A stretch of DNA of 64,000 nucleotides. Origin: Paraflavitalea pollutisoli (GTDB lineage: Bacteria > Bacteroidota > Bacteroidia > Chitinophagales > Chitinophagaceae). The position numbers and the translations under genes were made by a program. Shown one piece after another: positions 25,281 through 34,971 of this stretch. Positions within the stretch are counted from its first letter, which is position 1. Every line of letters starts with the position of its first letter. The stretch is taken from contig NZ_JARKMX010000002.1 of assembly GCF_029360705.1 (NCBI RefSeq), positions 620,001 through 684,000 of the forward strand, written 5' to 3'. The notes beneath the pieces were generated by a model. It saw only the letters and a list, made by a program, of their open reading frames with translations. It was not told the origin of the DNA and made no database searches.

Positions 25281-26787
25281 CTAATACGTATTCCGGAATT
25301 GGTGATCGATGCGGCCGGGCGGCTGCTTCAAGGGTATCTGCAAGCCATTGGTTTGCTCCAGCCAGGAGAAAAGCTCCTTCTTCAAGGCGGTTCCAGTTTT
25401 GCGCAAACTGGTATCCCGGATGAGGTTATTCATCTCGTAGGGATCATTTTGCAGGTCGTAGAGTTCGTTGATGTCCCAAACGCCGTGGTTGTAGATGTAT
25501 TTGTAGCGGTCTGTCCGGATGGCAAATATGGTGGGCGTTTGGGGGAAAGAGGCTTCCCAGTAATATTCATAAAAGACCTTATCCCGCCAGGCCACCTGTT
25601 TGCCGCGCAGCAGGTCGGCAAACGATTGGCCTTGTATGGTAGTAGGTTTTGTCACGCCGGCCATTTCCAGGAAGGTGGGCGCAATATCTACGTTCATCAC
25701 GATCTGGGGCACTACCGTGCCCGGCTTTACCAGTCCCGGCGCCCAGCACAGCAGGGGCACCCGCATGGACTCTTCATAGGCATGTCGTTTATCGATCAGC
25801 CCATGTTCTCCGAAAGAAAAGCCATTATCGCCCATATACACCACTACGGTGTTTTGCTCCAGCCCCTGCTCTTTTACCCAATCCAACACCCGTTGTATGC
25901 TTTCATCTACTGCCAACAGGGTTTCCAGGTATTGGCGGTAGAAGTCATTGAACTTTATGTCGCCATGGTACATGAAGTCTACACCATGCCAGCTATATCG
26001 CTGATGACGTACCCCATTGAGGAATGTCTTTATAGTTGACCGGCCCTTTGGGTGCTGTGACTTCTCCATATACTTTGCTGCTATCGGTAGCCGTCAGGTA
26101 CATGGAAGGTGGGCAGATGATGGGCAGGTTGGCATATTTGCCGGCATGCCTTTTCGCTGGTTTAAATTCTGCATGAACCCCTTTGTGGGAGAGATAGACG
26201 AAAAAGGGCTTTTGTTTGTTCCGATGGTTCAGCCAGTCGAGTGCATTATCGGTCAGCAAGTCAGTGGTATAGCTGCCAGCCGGTTGCTTTACCCGCTGAC
26301 CATTGATGTTGAACGTGGGATCGTAGTAAACGCCTTGTCCCTGAAAGCTTACCCAATGATCGAAACCGGGTTGTGGCCGGTCGTCGGTATTGCCCATATG
26401 CCATTTACCGAGAAAAGCCGTTTGGTAGCCGCTGCGTTGCAGCTGCTGCGGGAAAAAGGTGAGGTCGGCAGGCAGCGGTGCCTCATTGTCTACCACAGTG
26501 TGGGTATGGGCATATTGGCCAGTCAGGATGGAAGCCCTGCTGGGTGAACACAGTGCTGTGGACACAAACGCATTTTTAAGGTGTGCTCCCTCCCGCGCCA
26601 TGCGGTCCATACCGGGTGTTTGCAGTCCGGGCATTTTGTTCATGAATCCCATGGCATCGTAGCGATGGTCGTCGGCGAGGATAAAAATGATGTTCATGGG
26701 TTTGGCGCGGTTGCCGGCTGGCTGGCAGTAGGCTCCCTTCAATGCCAGTAAAAAGACAAGGCTACCAAAGAGCTTTTGCACGTTCAT
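25281..26787 (-). pseudogene. Sulfatase (S1 type), interrupted by a one-base frameshift
   Basis: Two overlapping frames together make one sulfatase of about 501 residues. The N-terminal part has a signal peptide (MNVQKLFGSLVFLLALKGAYC), the metal-binding IIFILADDHRYD and the formylglycine motif CSPSRASILTG (C80). The frame then runs into a stop after IPQWGTSS. Deleting one base of the C run at 26012-26015 (G run on the coding strand) restores IPQWVRHQRYSWHGVDF and joins the C-terminal part, with VYMGDNGFSFGEHGL and the DUF4976-like tail YDLQNDPYEMNNL. So this is either a real frameshift or a homopolymer sequencing error. If functional it would cleave a sulfate (or possibly phosphate) ester outside the cytoplasm. 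Confidence 0.9.
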
Positions 26788-26837
26788 GTTGCGTGGATTG
26801 GGTTGGTACTAAAGATAAGTCCCTTTCGGGCAGGCAC

Positions 26838-26867
26838 AAAAAAGTGGGCTACCCCTACGTAGCCCAC
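26838..26867 (-). terminator. Terminator of the GH144/GH3 locus
   Basis: GTGGGCTAC (26844-26852) and GTAGCCCAC (26859-26867) form a 9-bp stem with a six-base loop; on the minus strand a TTTTTT run follows. It lies 40 bases beyond the GH3 stop and separates the Sus locus from the sulfatase gene. Confidence 0.88.
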
Positions 26868-26906
26868 CTTGCATATTACACTGGTTCATGCGTCAAACCA
26901 ATGCAA

Positions 26907-29174
26907 CTATTTTAAACTGAATGCAACTTCTTTTACCTGCTCCGAGCTGGTGCCTACAAACACTTTGAAGTCGCCCGGCTCGGCCACGAACTTCAGGTCG
27001 GTGTTGTAGAACTTCAGGTCGTCTACCGAGAGGGTGAAGGTAACGTCTTTTCCTTCTCCTTTCTTTAGCGATACTTTCTCAAAACGTTTCAACTCTTTTA
27101 CCGGGCGGGTTATGCTGCCCACGAGGTCGCGTATATACAGTTGTACGGTCTCCACGCCATCGAAGTTGCCGGTATTCTCAACCCGTACTGTCACCTGCAG
27201 CTTGTCTGCGTTTGTTATGGTCGGTTTGCTGAGCTTGATCTCCCCATAACTGAAGGTGGTATAGCTCAACCCATGACCGAAAGGATACAGGGGGCTATTG
27301 GGTATATCCAGGTATTTGGAGGTGTACTTCTGGTTTTCGTCAAAAGGACGTCCTGTGTTTTTATGATTGTAATAGATCGGCACCTGGCCCACATTGCGTG
27401 GGAAGGTCATGCTCAACTTACCGGAAGGATTGGCTTCGCCAAACAAGACTTCGGCGATAGCGGTTCCGGCTTGTGTGCCTCCGAACCAGGTTTCGAGTAT
27501 GGCTTCCACATTATCGTTCTCCCACTGTAAGGTAAGCGGGCGACCATTCATCAATACCAATACAATCGGCTTGCCGGTTTTCTTTAACGCCTTTAACAAT
27601 TCCAGTTGATTATCGGGCAATCCGATCATACTGCGGCTGGCGGCTTCACCTGTCATGCCGAATGCTTCTCCCAATACGGCTACTACTACATCAGCCTGCT
27701 GGGCAGTTTGTACCGCATCGGTGATCAGTTGTTCAGGAGATTTTTCATCGAGGGTGATCTGACCATCGTGGTCGTTCAGCCGCTTACGCAAGGCGGGATC
27801 ATCGATCAGGTTTGCTCCTTTGGCATACAGGAATTTACCCGCGCCGTATTTCTGCTCGAGGGCAGACCAGATGCTGACGGCTTTTTTCCAGTCGCCGGCG
27901 CCACTCCAGTTGCCGATCAGGTTTCGTTGATCCTGTACCAGCGGACCGATGAAGGCTATCTTCTTACCCGCTTGCAAAGGCAGCGTGTTGTTGGCATTCT
28001 TCAGCAGCACCATACTCTTGATGGCTGCTTCTTTGCTCAGAGCCAGTTTGGCTTCGTTCATGATGGCCGTTTTATTGCGGGCCTCATTCACGTAGCGATA
28101 TGGATCGTCGAACAAGCCCAGCTTGTATTTTGCTTCGAGCACGTTGCGACAAGCGGCGTCGATCACTGCCTGGTCAACTTTTCCCGACTTCACGAGCTCC
28201 GCTCCATACTTCAGAAATACCTCGCCTACCATGTCCATTTCATTACCAGCATTCAGCGCGAGTTCGCCTACCTTCTTCGCATCTCCCATACCATGGGCGC
28301 TCATTTCAGGAATACCTGTATAGTCTGTAACGATCAGTCCATTGAATTTCCATTGTTTACGGAGCAGGTCCTGCAGCAGCCATTTGTTGGCCGTAGCGGG
28401 TACACCATCGATCTCATTGAAGGAGGTCATCACGGTGGCTACACCAGCATCGATGGCGGCTTTATAAGGCGGCAGGTATTCGTTGTACATCCGCAGGCGG
28501 CTCATATCGACCGTATTATAATCGCGGCCAGCTTCTCCGGCGCCATACAGGGCAAAATGCTTTACGCAAGCCAGTACGGTGTTATCCAGGATGAAATCAT
28601 TGCCCTGGTAGCCTTTCACATAAGCTGTGGCCAGTTGCGACCCGAGATAAGGATCTTCTCCCGCGCCTTCACTCACGCGGCCCCAGCGGGGATCGCGGGC
28701 TATGTCTACCATCGGGGAGTACACCCAGTTAAGCCCATCTGCCGCTGCTTCATCGCCGGCGGCCCTGGCAGTACGCTGTACCAAAGCGGGGTCCCAGGTG
28801 GCGGATAACCCTAATGGTATAGGGAAAATAGTCCGGTGACCATGGATGACATCATAACCAAACAGCAAGGGTATCTTCAAACGGGTTTCGTTGACGGCTA
28901 ACTCCTGCAGCTTACGTACAGCCGCGGGGGTATAGGTATTGAACACGCCACCCACAAGCCCTTTTTTAATCTTTTCTTCTACCCCCTGACTCAGGATCGG
29001 CCCTGTAACATCGAACCCTACCGAAGGCAGGTTGAGCTGGCCAATCTTTTCCTCCAGCGTCATCTTCTGCATCAGGATGGTAATGTACTGATTCATCTTT
29101 ACCTCTTTGTCCAACTGCGCCTGGCCCTGCAGGCAGACCGCCAGCAAACCCACCGATAATAGTTTTCTCGACAT
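26907..29174 (-). CDS. bglX: GH3 family beta-glucosidase (BglX-like)
   Basis: Periplasmic exo-acting beta-glucosidase of 755 residues that removes glucose from oligosaccharides. A signal peptide precedes the (beta/alpha)8 domain with MTLEEKIGQL, KHFALYGAG (substrate-binding Lys-His at 205-206) and the nucleophile Asp in GLIVTDYTGI (D284). The alpha/beta sandwich domain (KKIAFIGPL ... VVAVLGEAFGMTGEAASR) and the fibronectin-III-like C-terminal domain (TVRVENTGNFDGVETVQLY) complete the BglX layout. In a locus with two GH144 enzymes it would be expected to finish the breakdown of sophoro-oligosaccharides (beta-1,2-linked), although the family alone does not fix the linkage. Confidence 0.94.
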   Translation of the reverse strand: MSRKLLSVGLLAVCLQGQAQLDKEVKMNQYITILMQKMTLEEKIGQLNLPSVGFDVTGPILSQGVEEKIKKGLVGGVFNTYTPAAVRKLQELAVNETRLKIPLLFGYDVIHGHRTIFPIPLGLSATWDPALVQRTARAAGDEAAADGLNWVYSPMVDIARDPRWGRVSEGAGEDPYLGSQLATAYVKGYQGNDFILDNTVLACVKHFALYGAGEAGRDYNTVDMSRLRMYNEYLPPYKAAIDAGVATVMTSFNEIDGVPATANKWLLQDLLRKQWKFNGLIVTDYTGIPEMSAHGMGDAKKVGELALNAGNEMDMVGEVFLKYGAELVKSGKVDQAVIDAACRNVLEAKYKLGLFDDPYRYVNEARNKTAIMNEAKLALSKEAAIKSMVLLKNANNTLPLQAGKKIAFIGPLVQDQRNLIGNWSGAGDWKKAVSIWSALEQKYGAGKFLYAKGANLIDDPALRKRLNDHDGQITLDEKSPEQLITDAVQTAQQADVVVAVLGEAFGMTGEAASRSMIGLPDNQLELLKALKKTGKPIVLVLMNGRPLTLQWENDNVEAILETWFGGTQAGTAIAEVLFGEANPSGKLSMTFPRNVGQVPIYYNHKNTGRPFDENQKYTSKYLDIPNSPLYPFGHGLSYTTFSYGEIKLSKPTITNADKLQVTVRVENTGNFDGVETVQLYIRDLVGSITRPVKELKRFEKVSLKKGEGKDVTFTLSVDDLKFYNTDLKFVAEPGDFKVFVGTSSEQVKEVAFSLK

Positions 29175-29216
29175 ATATCTTGTTTTATTAGGTACCGGGC
29201 TTTCACCCGGTTATAA

Positions 29217-29957
29217 CTACTTGATCAAATAGGGCAGGATCGCTTTTTGCCAGATGGCGTACCCTTTCGCATTCATGTGCAGCCTATCGCTCAGGTACAA
29301 ACTTTCATCCGGCTTTCCGTTGTCGAGCATCAGTTTATATACATCGACATACGCCGCCTTCTTTTGCTTGCCCAGGTAGCTCTTGATCAGTTGGTTGGCC
29401 TGTAAGAGCTTGTGGTGAAACTTCTCCCGGCTGGGGCTGGGCTTCATGGCCACAAACACGATGGGGACCTGGGGCATTTTCTTGCGGATCAGGGTAAACA
29501 GCTTTTCGAATCGACCGAATACCGTTTTGGCGGTGATGCTATCGGAGGATGAGATATCGTTTTCGCCACAATAGATCACGATCTCTTTGGGCTGGTAGGG
29601 GAATATAATGTCATCGGCATACAGGATCACATCGTTCAGCGTGGAGCCTCCAAAGCCCCGGTTGATGATCGTGTGGTTGGGGAAGGCGGCCTGTACATCA
29701 TGCCACATCCTGAATGAAGAACTGCCTGTAAACAGGATAGCGTTCTTGGGTGGAGGGGTCAGGCTGTCTTGTTTCTTAAAGGCCTTGATCTCGCCCCACA
29801 GTCCGTCCTGGGCATAGCCAGCCATAACGGAGAGGGTGAGACAAACCACCAGCAACAGGAACTTGCCGGCAACAGCAATAGGCATGGACGACGGTCTGGT
29901 AATGCTCCTACCTGCATGGGATTGACGAAGGACCGGGTATAATTCTACTACTTGCAT
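29217..29957 (-). CDS. Secreted SGNH/GDSL hydrolase
   Basis: Esterase-like protein of 246 residues (or 222 from the ATG at 29885, which would put a signal peptide MPIAVAGKFLLLVVCLTL at the very start and looks more natural). Block I is FTGSSSFRMW with the nucleophile Ser, block II is NRGFGGSTL, block III is YCGENDISS, and block V is LSDRLHMNAKGY with the Asp and His of the triad. SGNH enzymes of this type often deacylate carbohydrates. In this locus it could remove an ester substituent such as succinyl or acetyl from a beta-glucan; this is inference from position. Confidence 0.82.
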   Translation of the reverse strand: MQVVELYPVLRQSHAGRSITRPSSMPIAVAGKFLLLVVCLTLSVMAGYAQDGLWGEIKAFKKQDSLTPPPKNAILFTGSSSFRMWHDVQAAFPNHTIINRGFGGSTLNDVILYADDIIFPYQPKEIVIYCGENDISSSDSITAKTVFGRFEKLFTLIRKKMPQVPIVFVAMKPSPSREKFHHKLLQANQLIKSYLGKQKKAAYVDVYKLMLDNGKPDESLYLSDRLHMNAKGYAIWQKAILPYLIK

Positions 29958-29993
29958 AATTTGGTTGGGTTGTACGTTGGTGGGGCAAATGTA

Positions 29994-31781
29994 CTATTCC
30001 ACCTTTATGATATGGGCTTTTTTGGAAACGCCGTTCTCGTTGACGGATTCGATACATAAATAATAAGGTAAGGTTTTGTCCATGCCTTTGAAATAATACT
30101 CGTTGGCGCTGTGCACCATGATACAATTGTACCATTTGCCTGGTTCAGTGCCGAAATAAATATTGTAGGCATAGGCATTGTCAACCGGTTGCCATTTGAT
30201 CCAGGCACTGCGCTTGTCCTTTTCTGTGCGCAATACGACAAAGGTCTTGACTGTATCGGGTACACTGCCATTGCCATGACCAAATACCCGCAGGCCGCTG
30301 ATGGCAAACTTACCGGTGGGCATCTGTACGTTTTCCAGCCGGATATATCTTGTTTGTACCGGAGCAGCGAGCTCAATGTAATCATGCGGCACATCCGTCT
30401 TGTTGTTGCTTTTATCTACCAGCACTTTCCATTTCTTGCCATCAACCGAATGCATGATCCGGTACTGGTGATACAGTCCCAGCGTTTTGCCAAGATACAC
30501 TGAATCCATGGTTTGGGGGAAACTTACCTCCTGATCAGCGTAATTGAGCTGAATGGCCCGCACCGTACTCAGGTTGCCCAGGTCGGTCTGGATCCATTCG
30601 CCTTTGTTGCCGGTAGCGGCGCTCCAGTAAGTTTTGATGTTCTCATCGACTGCATAGTTGGGATAGAAGCTGCCGAGGGTAGAAGACACGGTCACCGGCT
30701 TGTTGTAATTGAGCAACATCCAGCCGGTGAAAGCGCCATGATCCGTGGAAACCTTATCTGGTGTTTGGGAGGTGGCCCCAGGCAGGAAATGCGGATAATC
30801 GCCAAAGGCGGTATTGCACCACATGGTGCCTGCAGCATCGAAGCCGGCGGGCCAGATGCCGAGGCGACGCTCGAAATTGTTCTTTACCGAGATGGAGATG
30901 GTGGATACATGCCAGTAGTTCTTGTAGTTGTCCTGGAAGGTGCTGCCATGCCCGGCGCCCCGCGCAAAGCCGCCAGGCTTGTAGCTAAAGGGGTCGGGCT
31001 GCGGGGTGAAGGGCCCCAGGGGATGGTCGCCCACCACTACACCGTCGGCATAACCACTGAACTCGGTGCCTGGTGCTCCGTATTGCAGGTAGTATTTTGC
31101 CCCGTGCTTTGTCATATGGGCGCCTTCAATAAAAGGATCGAGGAAAGTATTGTCGCTGTATTCGCCGAATCGCTGCCAACCGTAGCGCCAGTCTTCGAGC
31201 AGGTACATCTCTTTGCGGGTACCGATTGGCTGGAGGGTCTTACGGTTGAGCTCGATGCCGTATAACGGATAGCGGTTGCTGCTGCCGTTGTACATGTAAA
31301 ACCGGCCGTCGTCATCGAGGAAGAAGTCGGGGTCCCAGCCGCCGATGGCAAGGGAGTCTACCGCCTCTTTCCACTGGTTGCCTTTGGGATCGGTACTCAT
31401 CCAGATGGGGAAGTTGCTGGAATAGGTGGAGCCAAATACGAGCATGGTATCGCCCATCACCCCTACTGCCGGTGCACACAATTCATCGTACACTTTGTGC
31501 CAGGGCTTCAGGAATTTGCGGGATACAAAATGCCAGTTGCTGAGGTCACTGCTCCACCAGTATCCCCACTGGTTGGTGGAGAAGAGGTAGAAGTCGCCTT
31601 TGTAGTTGACGATCACCGGATCGGCGGTGGCGCGGTGGCGCCCCCATTCGCTGAAGTTGGGAATGGGTGAGTAGCCGTAGTCAATATTGATGGGGTTGCA
31701 ATAGGTTGATGGTTTTGCCTGTCCCCGGGAGGGCAGCCAGGCAAGCACGATCAGTACGCCAACAAATAACAACCTTTTCAT
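29994..31781 (-). CDS. GH43-like five-bladed propeller hydrolase with discoidin and Fn3-like C-terminus
   Basis: A secreted protein of 595 residues from the ATG at 31781 (a TTG at 31796 is less likely). After the signal peptide (MKRLLFVGVLIVLAWLPSRG) the catalytic propeller shows the three GH43 acidic positions: ATADPVIVNYKGDFYLF (base Asp), GGWDPDFFLDDDGRFYMYN (Asp) and DPFIEGAHMTKHGAKYY (acid Glu). A discoidin (F5/8 type C) domain follows at about 375-510 (YAVDENIKTYWSAATGNKG) and then an Fn3-like part (KRSAWIKWQPVDNAYAYNIYFG). The exact specificity is unknown; most GH43 enzymes act on arabinosides, xylosides or galactans, which is unexpected beside GH144. Confidence 0.82.
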   Translation of the reverse strand: MKRLLFVGVLIVLAWLPSRGQAKPSTYCNPINIDYGYSPIPNFSEWGRHRATADPVIVNYKGDFYLFSTNQWGYWWSSDLSNWHFVSRKFLKPWHKVYDELCAPAVGVMGDTMLVFGSTYSSNFPIWMSTDPKGNQWKEAVDSLAIGGWDPDFFLDDDGRFYMYNGSSNRYPLYGIELNRKTLQPIGTRKEMYLLEDWRYGWQRFGEYSDNTFLDPFIEGAHMTKHGAKYYLQYGAPGTEFSGYADGVVVGDHPLGPFTPQPDPFSYKPGGFARGAGHGSTFQDNYKNYWHVSTISISVKNNFERRLGIWPAGFDAAGTMWCNTAFGDYPHFLPGATSQTPDKVSTDHGAFTGWMLLNYNKPVTVSSTLGSFYPNYAVDENIKTYWSAATGNKGEWIQTDLGNLSTVRAIQLNYADQEVSFPQTMDSVYLGKTLGLYHQYRIMHSVDGKKWKVLVDKSNNKTDVPHDYIELAAPVQTRYIRLENVQMPTGKFAISGLRVFGHGNGSVPDTVKTFVVLRTEKDKRSAWIKWQPVDNAYAYNIYFGTEPGKWYNCIMVHSANEYYFKGMDKTLPYYLCIESVNENGVSKKAHIIKVE

Positions 31782-31827
31782 ACGCTTATAAAACAACCGG
31801 GGATGCGGTTACCCCTATTAATGAGTA

Positions 31828-33231
31828 TTATTTCAGGTGCGGACTTTCAAATCCCAGCTTCTTCAAGCCTGCTTTTATTTCCGGGCAGCTCATGAACAAG
31901 TTCCACAGCAGGCCGCTCCGGTGGTTCTCCATCATCACTACGATGGGGCCCTGGTCGATGGCCAGGTAGTGGGGCGGGAACCAGTTGTCGGTTTCACTGA
32001 AGGCATCGTAAAACCCATAAGGTCCCCAGAGTTTATCGCGGAGATTGTTGTACCAGTATTGCATGGCGGCTGTTGCCTGTTCGGGGGCGTAGGGGAATGA
32101 TGACAGGGCAGCTGTAGGCGTGATCACCCCCAGGTCGTTGGTGGTGTCGGGGGCATGGGCCGCGTAGCCATTTACGGAATAGCTAGCGGTGAGTCCCCAA
32201 TTATCGGGGCCATAGCCTTTGTATTTTTTAGGATTGGCCACACACCATTCATAGTTGACGAGTACCTGGTTGCGGGTCTCTTCCCAATAGTCGGCATATT
32301 TGTCTTTCAGCCCACGTGGGTCGAGGCCGAGGTAGGAGTACTGTGCCCAGAACAGCGGTCCTCCATTGGGCGGATTGCCCTGGTGGCGCAGCTTCAGTAC
32401 ATAGGGAAACTTCTTAGCGGGTGTACCCGTTTGTTTGGGTGGATTGGCAACGATCTTACCGCCCTCGGCCCATCCTTCGTGGTATACGGCTGCGGGCACT
32501 CCATGTGTGGGAGAGGACGCGGCCAGTATATACATGATCAGGCATTCGTTGTAGCCTCTTACCGGGAAGTTCATTTCCCAGGCATAGGAAGGGCTCCAGT
32601 GCCAGTACAACACATTTTTGCCGTTGCGGTACCAGTTGAAGTCTACTTCTTTCCATAGCTTATCTGCCCGGGCTGCCAGTTGCTTTTCGGCCTCGTTGCC
32701 TTCGGCGAAATACTGGCGGACACACAAGAGGCCGGTGAGCATAAAGGATGATTCTACCAGGTCGCCACCATTGTCTTTCTGTCCAAAGGGCTTGACCTTG
32801 CCGGTCTCTCCATTGATCCAGTGTGACCAGGCTCCATGAAAACGATCTGCCTTTTCGAGAAAGCCTACGATCTTTTCCAGGCGGGCCCTGCCGGAGTCGC
32901 GGGCAACAAAACCTCTTTCGATGCCAGCGAGGATGGCCATCACGCCGAAGCCACTGCCACCGCTGGTTACGATCTCCTTGTCGTCTTGTGGGTACACGTT
33001 ATCGACATGAAAGCGTTCGCGGCCCATGCCGCTCGTTGGCTCGGCCCCGTCCCAGAAATACTGGAACGTGCGCTCCTGTACCAGGCGAAAAAGGGCCGTG
33101 TCGGCTATTTGTGTTTTGTCTTCCCGGGCCGTGGCCGTATCGGAACCGGACATTGCATCCGGCGTACCACCCGGGCCGCCGCAAGCTGCCAGTATCACCG
33201 GCAGAGCGTATACGATCAATCGTTTTTTCAT
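31828..33231 (-). CDS. GH144 endo-beta-1,2-glucanase-like lipoprotein, copy 1
   Basis: Lipoprotein of 467 residues (lipobox LAAC, Cys at 17) with an (alpha/alpha)6-barrel of the glycoamylase-like family PF10091. Typical stretches are RTFQYFWDGAEP, VTSGGSGFGVMAI, GGDLVESSFMLTG and RGYNECLIMYILAASSP. The founding GH144 enzyme Cpin_6279 of Chitinophaga pinensis is an endo-beta-1,2-glucanase; from memory its important acidic residues are D139, E142 and E211. Here D157, E160 and E229 occur with exactly the same spacing. The expected job is cutting beta-1,2-glucan (for example cyclic glucans of rhizobia and other proteobacteria) into sophoro-oligosaccharides for the GH3 enzyme downstream. It follows copy 2 after 12 bases. 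Confidence 0.87.
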   Translation of the reverse strand: MKKRLIVYALPVILAACGGPGGTPDAMSGSDTATAREDKTQIADTALFRLVQERTFQYFWDGAEPTSGMGRERFHVDNVYPQDDKEIVTSGGSGFGVMAILAGIERGFVARDSGRARLEKIVGFLEKADRFHGAWSHWINGETGKVKPFGQKDNGGDLVESSFMLTGLLCVRQYFAEGNEAEKQLAARADKLWKEVDFNWYRNGKNVLYWHWSPSYAWEMNFPVRGYNECLIMYILAASSPTHGVPAAVYHEGWAEGGKIVANPPKQTGTPAKKFPYVLKLRHQGNPPNGGPLFWAQYSYLGLDPRGLKDKYADYWEETRNQVLVNYEWCVANPKKYKGYGPDNWGLTASYSVNGYAAHAPDTTNDLGVITPTAALSSFPYAPEQATAAMQYWYNNLRDKLWGPYGFYDAFSETDNWFPPHYLAIDQGPIVVMMENHRSGLLWNLFMSCPEIKAGLKKLGFESPHLK

Positions 33232-33243
33232 ACTATGTCTTTA

Positions 33244-34911
33244 TTAAAGATAGGGTGCCGTAAAGCCAAGCTTCTTCATACCGGCTTTTATTTCCGGGCA
33301 ACCTGTCAACAGATTCCACAGCAGGCCGCTGCGATAGTTCTCGATCATTACGATGATAGGGCCCTGGTCGATGGCCAGGAATGAATCGGCAAACCACGCA
33401 TCTTTCAGCGAGAAGGCATCTATAAACCCATAGTCCTTCCAGAGCTTGTCGCCCAGTACGTAATAATAGAACCGAAGGGCAGCCAATGACTCGGCAGGGG
33501 TAAAGGGGAAAGAGGACAATGCTGCAGTGGGCGCGATGACCCCTACATCATTGGTAGGCGAACTGGCGGTATACCCTCCCTGTATGTCGCTGGCCGTAAG
33601 GCCCCAGCAGGAGTCGCTATAGCCATAATACCCTTTGGGATTCGCCTTGCAATATTCATAATTTATTCTGGAATGATTGGTCACCTGCGTGCGATAATTC
33701 GCATAGGTGTCGGTCAGTCCGTTCGGATCTATACCGAGGAAGGAGTAATGCGCAAAGAACAAGGGGCCACCCAGCGGTGGACCGAGCGGTAATTGTATAC
33801 CGAGATAGGTATTGCCGTTGACAAAGGTGTTGCTACCATTGGAAGCCCAGCCGGCAGTATATACTTCTTTTGGAATGGTGCTGGTGGTGGAAGCGGCTGC
33901 CAGTATGTAAGTGATCAGGCATTCGTTCCAGCCTCTAATCGGGAGATTGATATCCCAATTGTTGGTGGGGCTCCAGTGCCAGTACAAGACGTTTTCGTTG
34001 TTCTTGCGAAACCAGCTCCATTCCACGCCATTCCAGATGGCGTTGATGTCGTTGCGCAAGGCGGTTTCGGCCGCATCGGCACCGTTGAAGTACTGACGGG
34101 CTGTGAGCAGTCCTGCAATGAGGTAAGACGTTTCTACCAGGTCGGCGCCATCGTCTTTGGCGCTGAAGGGTACCGTGGCGCCGGTAGCTCCGTTGAGCCA
34201 ATGGGGGAAGGCGCCGTGGTATTTCTGGGCTGTATTCTTCAGGAATGATGTCATGGTTTGCAGGCGTGTGAGTCCTTGCGCTTTTGTAATGAAGCCACGT
34301 TGTATACCTGCGAGGATGGCCATGATGCCAAAACCTGAACCGCCGGATGTGACGATATCCCCCGAGGTATTCCTTTCCCTGGCCAATCCGGATACCGGAT
34401 GTCCAAAGTCCCAGAAGTATTTGAAGGTTTGCTGCTGCACTTTGGTCAGCAGGGCATCGTCGGTGATGGTGGGGAATTTGCGGGTTGAATCGATGCCGGC
34501 ATTGAGCGAGAAGGTCAGTGTATTCTTCAGGGCGGCGTTGGCGGTCGATTGCAGGGCTGTAGAAAGGGTCAGCGTGTGCCTGGCAAATCCTTTTAAGGTC
34601 GTAGTAGGTTGCAACACCAGTACACTATCGCCCGTTGTATAGTTTGCCTGATAGGCTACCACTGCACCACCAGGTTCGCGCCATATAACGCCTTCGGCCA
34701 CGGTGCTACGTTTGATGGGCGCAGAGAAGTTAAGCCGAACTACGGGACGGCCGCTGACATTGTATTCAAAACTGCCGTTGCTGACACCATTGACAGAAGC
34801 GGCCACATAGCTGAAAGTGGCCGGCGTAGGTGGTGCCGGATCATCACTTTTGCCGCAGGCTGCCAGTAGACCGAGCATGCCTGTTATCAGTACTATCTTA
34901 GGTACGATCAT
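33244..34911 (-). CDS. GH144 endo-beta-1,2-glucanase-like lipoprotein with N-terminal Ig-like domain, copy 2
   Basis: Lipoprotein of 555 residues (lipobox LAAC). Residues ~30-135 form a bacterial Ig-like (Big_5-type) domain seen in VVRLNFSAPIKRSTV and LKGFARHTLTLST; the GH144 barrel follows (TFKYFWDFGHPVSGL, VTSGGSGFGIMAI, GADLVETSYLIAGLL, RGWNECLITYILAAAS). Acidic residues D257, E260 and E330 match those of copy 1. The two proteins are clearly paralogous in the barrel but differ in the extra domain, so one may work at the cell surface and one nearer the membrane. A terminator-like hairpin lies between this gene and the LamG gene, so expression may be lower than that of susCD. Confidence 0.87.
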   Translation of the reverse strand: MIVPKIVLITGMLGLLAACGKSDDPAPPTPATFSYVAASVNGVSNGSFEYNVSGRPVVRLNFSAPIKRSTVAEGVIWREPGGAVVAYQANYTTGDSVLVLQPTTTLKGFARHTLTLSTALQSTANAALKNTLTFSLNAGIDSTRKFPTITDDALLTKVQQQTFKYFWDFGHPVSGLARERNTSGDIVTSGGSGFGIMAILAGIQRGFITKAQGLTRLQTMTSFLKNTAQKYHGAFPHWLNGATGATVPFSAKDDGADLVETSYLIAGLLTARQYFNGADAAETALRNDINAIWNGVEWSWFRKNNENVLYWHWSPTNNWDINLPIRGWNECLITYILAAASTTSTIPKEVYTAGWASNGSNTFVNGNTYLGIQLPLGPPLGGPLFFAHYSFLGIDPNGLTDTYANYRTQVTNHSRINYEYCKANPKGYYGYSDSCWGLTASDIQGGYTASSPTNDVGVIAPTAALSSFPFTPAESLAALRFYYYVLGDKLWKDYGFIDAFSLKDAWFADSFLAIDQGPIIVMIENYRSGLLWNLLTGCPEIKAGMKKLGFTAPYL

Positions 34912-34925
34912 CTACCGTTATTTCG

Positions 34926-34960
34926 ACTAAAAGGCCGCCGGCTATGGGCCGGCGGCCTTT
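34926..34960 (-). terminator. Strong hairpin within the GH144 Sus locus
   Basis: A perfect 13-bp GC-rich stem (34930-34942 with 34948-34960) closes a five-base loop and is followed on the minus strand by TTTTAGT. It lies between the LamG lipoprotein gene and the first GH144 gene, so it likely ends or attenuates the susCD transcript before the enzyme genes. Confidence 0.8.
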
Positions 34961-34971
34961 ATCATGAATAA

